Source: Leptotrichia sp. oral taxon 223
GTDB taxonomy: Bacteria > Fusobacteriota > Fusobacteriia > Fusobacteriales > Leptotrichiaceae
DNA: 64,000 bases
Assembly: GCF_013394795.1 (NCBI RefSeq)
Contig: NZ_JABXYU010000001.1
Location: 868,001 to 932,000, forward strand
Direction: 5' to 3'
Shown piece by piece: positions 61,274 to 64,000 of the stretch. The stretch's first letter is position 1. Every line of letters starts with the position of its first letter. The notes beneath the pieces are model-generated. The model saw only the letters and a program-made list of their open reading frames with translations. It did not search any database and was not told where the DNA came from. The position numbers and the translations under genes are program-made.

Positions 61274-61704
61274 TATCCACCACCTCTCCCGACAATTCTT
61301 CCTTTATTAATTTTGGCAGCAATATTGCTTTTAAAATGTCCAGTTTCAATCATTGGATTATCAAATCCTTTTTTCTTGATTGTTGCAGGGCTATTCGCAG
61401 GGCTTTTAATTTTTTCAATCATTTCTTTGTATTCCGTACTCGCTTCAATTCCAATTTTATTTATCATAGCGTCAATTGTAAGATTCCCATTTATTATCCC
61501 TGATATTCCTTGCAAAAATTTTTTCTTCGTTTTTCTTTTGGCTTTTTTAAAAGCTTTATCATTATATTTCCATCCTGGAATCTTTGATTCTTTATCTTTT
61601 CCTGCGTTTGCTCCAAATTCTAGTACATTTGATAATTCGTTAGCATCAAATTCGCCTTTAATGCCATAATTAGTTACTGTCCCCACTTCTATCTTCTGTG
61701 GATT
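61273..61704 (-). CDS. HK97 gp10-like/neck protein
   Basis: A 143-residue protein if started at the ATG at 61704 (MNPQKIEVGTVTNYGIKGEF); an earlier GTG at 61779 is possible but would overlap the upstream gene by 110 nt and yields a poor N-terminus. It has VLEFGANAGKDKESKIPGWK, KKKFLQGISGIINGNLTIDA and the family phrase NSPATIKKKGFDNPMIETGH FKSNIAAKI, which is clear for gp10-like/virion-morphogenesis proteins. It acts at the neck between head and tail. Confidence 0.75.
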   Translation of the reverse strand, partial: NPQKIEVGTVTNYGIKGEFDANELSNVLEFGANAGKDKESKIPGWKYNDKAFKKAKRKTKKKFLQGISGIINGNLTIDAMINKIGIEASTEYKEMIEKIKSPANSPATIKKKGFDNPMIETGHFKSNIAAKINKGRIVGRGGG

Positions 61705-61945
61705 CATTGCTAGTACTGTCTCTAGATTTTTTGTCTTTGGTTTTTGTTTTATCGTCAACTTGCACGGCATTTTCATCACCTAATTCTATAATTTCAATAT
61801 TAAGTTTTCTTTTCTCAATTTCCTCTTTTGCAATATTCAGCCTTCGAGGCGTCAAATCTAATTCATTATCGCCTTCTTTAAGCAATATATGATTTAATTC
61901 AACAAGCAGGATCTTTCCCTTTTCCTTGTTTTTTAAAATAACCAT
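61670..61945 (-). CDS. small head-tail region protein with acidic tail
   Basis: A 91-residue protein. The first 60 residues form a mixed domain (VILKNKEKGKILLVELNHIL, DLTPRRLNIAKEEIEKRKLN IE) resembling small capsid-region proteins of the FluMu N-terminal type; the tail is low-complexity and acidic (DDKTKTKDKKSRDSTSNEST). It overlaps the start region of the gp10-like gene. AGGGAGG precedes the ATG. Function unknown. Confidence 0.6.
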   Translation of the reverse strand: MVILKNKEKGKILLVELNHILLKEGDNELDLTPRRLNIAKEEIEKRKLNIEIIELGDENAVQVDDKTKTKDKKSRDSTSNESTEDRSGDSN

Positions 61946-61955
61946 TACTTCCTCC

Positions 61956-62264
61956 CTAAATTATTGATACAGTTGTTTCATTCTCATCAATTCCAAATGC
62001 TTTTAACAATTGTTTATACATCATTAAATACTGATTATTCCCACCTGTTTCTTCGATTACAATATTAGATACTTGAACTTTCGTAAAATCAAAATCATCT
62101 AATGAAGTGAGTAAATATCCAAAAAGATATATTTTGAGCAATTTTTCTTTTTCGCTGCTATGTTTTTCTTCAGCGACTTTATAAAACTGCTCAACAACCT
62201 CTACATCAAAATCTGAAGTTTCAGGAATATATTTTTTCAGTTCTTCCAAAGTTTCATCCGTCAT
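61956..62264 (-). CDS. head-tail connector-like protein
   Basis: A 102-residue helical protein: MTDETLEELKKYIPETSDFD, VEVVEQFYKVAEEKHSSEKE, KLLKIYLFGYLLTSLDDFDF, and a final YLMMYKQLLKAFGIDENE. It resembles DUF4054/gp6-type connector subunits in size, helical character and position after the major capsid. Its ATG overlaps the stop of the 57-codon gene (TAATG). The assignment depends on context. Confidence 0.62.
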   Translation of the reverse strand: MTDETLEELKKYIPETSDFDVEVVEQFYKVAEEKHSSEKEKLLKIYLFGYLLTSLDDFDFTKVQVSNIVIEETGGNNQYLMMYKQLLKAFGIDENETTVSII

Positions 62265-62437
62265 TACTCATCAACTCTTTCGCCGACAAGTTTATTTTCT
62301 GACAAAACTTCAAATTCTTCCTCAGTTAATTCCAGCTTATCGCCAATTTCATATCTAACATCGTTGTGTCTCAAAGGCGTTAAAGCTACTGCTTCAACAA
62401 TAGCTTTCACCTCTTCCTTTTTATTCTCTTTTGCCAT
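62264..62437 (-). CDS. 57-residue capsid-region protein (FluMu N-terminal-like)
   Basis: ATG at 62437 encodes MAKENKKEEVKAIVEAVALT, PLRHNDVRYEIGDKLELTEE and EFEVLSENKLVGERVDE. The 'R..G..Y..GD.L.LTEEE...L...KLV' pattern matches the small DUF7210/FluMu-N-terminal domain found between capsid and connector genes of Mu-like phages. Its stop overlaps the ATG of the next gene, so the two are coupled. The gene is short enough to be missed easily but is well supported. Confidence 0.72.
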   Translation of the reverse strand: MAKENKKEEVKAIVEAVALTPLRHNDVRYEIGDKLELTEEEFEVLSENKLVGERVDE

Positions 62438-62446
62438 TCAATTCAC

Positions 62447-63502
62447 CTACCCAACTGTCGCTATGAACATACTGTTTATTATTGATGGATTTGGAGCAAC
62501 TAAATCCTCGATTACAACGTTTACATTATTCACAACTCCCGCTGATTTTGATTCAGGCACAACTTCCACAGTTGCAAATGTTCCTGCTATATCTACAACT
62601 TCTCTATCTCCTAAATATCCAAGTAATTCATCAGTTTTGGTTGGAGTTGGCCCATATTCCATTGTTCCTAATTGTCCATTCGGAATTAGTGTAACAACAT
62701 TATCTGGAAATACATTTTTAGTCGTTTTTCCAGCTTTTATTTTTTCATCCCAGATCAATATTGTCATTCCGATTACGTCTTCAATAGTAGATTTAATAAG
62801 TGCTGGAGTAACCGTAACAATGATATTCTTAAACAATGCTTTTACAGTATCGTGTTTTTTTAGCGTATTATATGTGGATTTTGACATTAAAGCTATTTCT
62901 ACGTTTCCACCACCTTCTTCAACGGTTTCTTTCCATCTTTCTAAATCTTCAAGCGGTTTTGCTGTTGCGGTACTCCAAATATTAGTTCCCGCTAACGTTT
63001 CTTTATATTTATCAGCAAGTTTATAATTAATTGTCTGTCCTCCGCCATTTTCATCGACAAACGTTACCTTGGCTGTTGACAAAAATTGTGAAGCTGTATA
63101 AGCTGCAATTGCTCTTGCACTTCCTAAAAAACCGTTTTTCCCTGCGAATTTATTAAAAATATTTTCTGAATAACTAGCAATTATTGACTGATTATTTGTA
63201 TTCAAAATTTCTAGTAATTCTTTTCTACGTTTTTCATCAAGCTTCATACCTTCCCTAAAAAATTGTTTATCCCCTTTTGTTGTTGTTTTCAAATCCCAGT
63301 CTCTAAACATTACATCCGCATCCAGTTGGCTGCTTTGTAATACCTCAACTGCTCCACCGTCTAGACTTCCAAATGTATTTATGTCAAACGTGTTTGAAAA
63401 TACAGCTGGAAACATTGCTTCTACTAACGTAGTTCCTTTTACTCCTGCATAATACTTATTTAAACTCTTTGCATTTAATAAATCTGTTAAATTCATTGGC
63501 AT
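62447..63502 (-). CDS. major capsid protein (gpE superfamily)
   Basis: A 351-residue major head protein. It has the gpE-type start FLNAKSLNKYY-like LTDLLNAKSLNKYYAGVKGT, LDADVMFRDWDLKTTTKGDK QFFREGMKLDEKRRKELLEI, QFLSTAKVTFVDENGGGQTI, an ITVTPALIKSTIEDVIGMTI middle and TLIPNGQLGTMEYGPTPTKT near the end. These match the capsid protein E family with the HK97 fold. It should form the icosahedral shell. The gene follows the decoration protein by 11 nt and has TAGGAGG upstream. Confidence 0.88.
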   Translation of the reverse strand: MPMNLTDLLNAKSLNKYYAGVKGTTLVEAMFPAVFSNTFDINTFGSLDGGAVEVLQSSQLDADVMFRDWDLKTTTKGDKQFFREGMKLDEKRRKELLEILNTNNQSIIASYSENIFNKFAGKNGFLGSARAIAAYTASQFLSTAKVTFVDENGGGQTINYKLADKYKETLAGTNIWSTATAKPLEDLERWKETVEEGGGNVEIALMSKSTYNTLKKHDTVKALFKNIIVTVTPALIKSTIEDVIGMTILIWDEKIKAGKTTKNVFPDNVVTLIPNGQLGTMEYGPTPTKTDELLGYLGDREVVDIAGTFATVEVVPESKSAGVVNNVNVVIEDLVAPNPSIINSMFIATVG

Positions 63503-63513
63503 TTCTTAACCTC

Positions 63514-63906
63514 CTATTTTCTATCCTTATAAATGTAAGTTATCCCTGCTGGTAACTCCGCTTTTGTAACTGTAATTGGTGTAGGATGTTCTTTCCCTAC
63601 TGCAATTAATTTATCTAAATATGCAACTCCTTCAAGTGAGACTGTTGCTTGTTCGTTGTCGTTATAATATTTAAACTCAACGTCATGCAACAATACAGCT
63701 TCCGCCTGTGTTCCTGTCCCTATTGGAGTTACAAATGCTCCTGTTTCTCTTAAATCTTCTCCATTTTTTGCTTTAACCAGCGTTCCGGCTAACAAATACT
63801 CTTTATTGGTATTTTTGTCTTTGTAAATGTAATTAGCAAAATCTGATTTTAATATTTTCACTTGCACATTTAGTTTTTCTTTGTGCATTACTGTTCTTTT
63901 TAACAT
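63514..63906 (-). CDS. head decoration/stabilisation protein
   Basis: A 130-residue protein with LNVQVKILKSDFANYIYKDK, NKEYLLAGTLVKAKNGEDLR, AVLLHDVEFKYYNDNEQATV and a C-terminal TVTKAELPAGITYIYKDRK. 'LLAGT', followed by an '(A/V)LLHDV' and 'V...G' strand, is the pattern of gpD/HeadD-like decoration proteins, and the gene lies directly ahead of the capsid gene. It should stiffen the mature shell at the threefold sites. An alternative start at the seventh codon (MHKEKL) cannot be excluded. Confidence 0.78.
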   Translation of the reverse strand: MLKRTVMHKEKLNVQVKILKSDFANYIYKDKNTNKEYLLAGTLVKAKNGEDLRETGAFVTPIGTGTQAEAVLLHDVEFKYYNDNEQATVSLEGVAYLDKLIAVGKEHPTPITVTKAELPAGITYIYKDRK

Positions 63907-63915
63907 TTCAACCTC

Positions 63916-64000
63916 CTAAAATTTTGTAAGATCTGTTTCGTTGTTTTTGTTTTTCTCAATCATTCTGTCAACAAAATCTTTTTCATCTTTCTTTTTATCC
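63916..64000 (-). CDS. 3' end of a head-maturation/scaffold-like gene (partial)
   Basis: The last 27 codons of a gene that runs off the window: KKKDEKDFVDRMIEKNKNNE, then TDLTKF and TAG at 63916-63918, followed by TAGGAGG for the decoration gene. The charged coiled C-terminus fits a scaffold or capsid-assembly protease, which often lies here. The start and most of the gene are outside, so the assignment is weak. Confidence 0.45.
   Translation of the reverse strand, partial: DKKKDEKDFVDRMIEKNKNNETDLTKF

Larger units (their letters stand above)
42222..64000 (-). mobile_element. prophage with contractile tail (left part, runs off window)
   Basis: An uninterrupted block of phage genes on the minus strand: head (gpE-type capsid, decoration protein), connectors, sheath (DUF3383-like), tube, chaperones, tape measure, hub, gp138-like spike, wedge, baseplate J, tail protein I, fibre, endolysin and a holin-like protein, then regulatory genes. 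Terminase, portal, lysogeny module and integrase or transposase lie outside. The left boundary is placed between truA and 42.4 kb; no attachment repeat can be proven without the other end. Confidence 0.9.

Overview
The window is AT-rich and carries genes typical of a Gram-negative, outer-membrane-bearing Fusobacteriota member. I infer the family Leptotrichiaceae, probably Leptotrichia, from the serine-protease autotransporter, the DKNYY-repeat protein, polymorphic-toxin remnants and codon use. No rRNA, tRNA or CRISPR array was recognised. Most genes lie on the minus strand.

Layout. 1-4.7 kb (plus strand): a 5'-truncated esterase, an Ogg2-type DNA glycosylase and a subtilisin-like autotransporter with a lipobox. 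4.7-10.8 kb (minus): a three-gene operon of a small protein resembling a beta-grasp fold, a giant DUF4132 protein and a DUF441 membrane protein. 10.8-20.2 kb: a decayed accessory island. It holds a plasmid-type rep pseudogene, an IS3-family remnant fused to toxin DNA, a YoeB/RelB-type toxin-antitoxin pair, two wrecked C-termini of large polymorphic (CdiA/FhaB-like) toxins with putative immunity genes, several small secreted or membrane proteins, and a dispersed 31-45 bp repeat. 20.4-25.1 kb: a DtxR/MntR-family regulator and a complete metal-ion ABC transporter behind a promoter with two DtxR-type operators. 25.4-33.2 kb: bioY, dnaJ, an aldose-1-epimerase-like gene, mazEF and the hrcA-grpE-dnaK heat-shock operon with a CIRCE element. 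33.3-41.1 kb: three related small operons encoding secreted proteins (LprI-like, small exported proteins, cell-wall amidase) with homologous promoter regions, one carrying a G9 tract against its -10 box, plus vanW-like, HAD phosphatase, TIM-barrel and GNAT genes. 41.3-42.0 kb: truA.

From about 42.2 kb to the right edge lies a prophage with a contractile tail, read right to left: scaffold-like fragment, head decoration, gpE-type major capsid, connectors, sheath, tube, tail chaperones with an apparent +1 frameshift, tape measure, hub, spike, wedge, baseplate J, tail protein I, tail fibre, bifunctional endolysin, holin-like protein, and a regulatory left end. The window ends inside the head module, so terminase, portal, integrase/transposase and the right attachment site are not seen.

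The most interesting structures are in the prophage. The tail-fibre gene has a broken tip, and an alternative gp53-like tip is stored in inverted orientation between short inverted repeats that would fuse in frame. Two near-identical promoters carry 13-bp inverted-repeat operators next to a ribbon-helix-helix gene. A promoter-to-terminator small RNA lies antisense to a 41-codon gene, and a second candidate small RNA sits at the prophage edge. In the chromosome, the DUF4132/small-protein/DUF441 operon and the G-tract promoter deserve attention.
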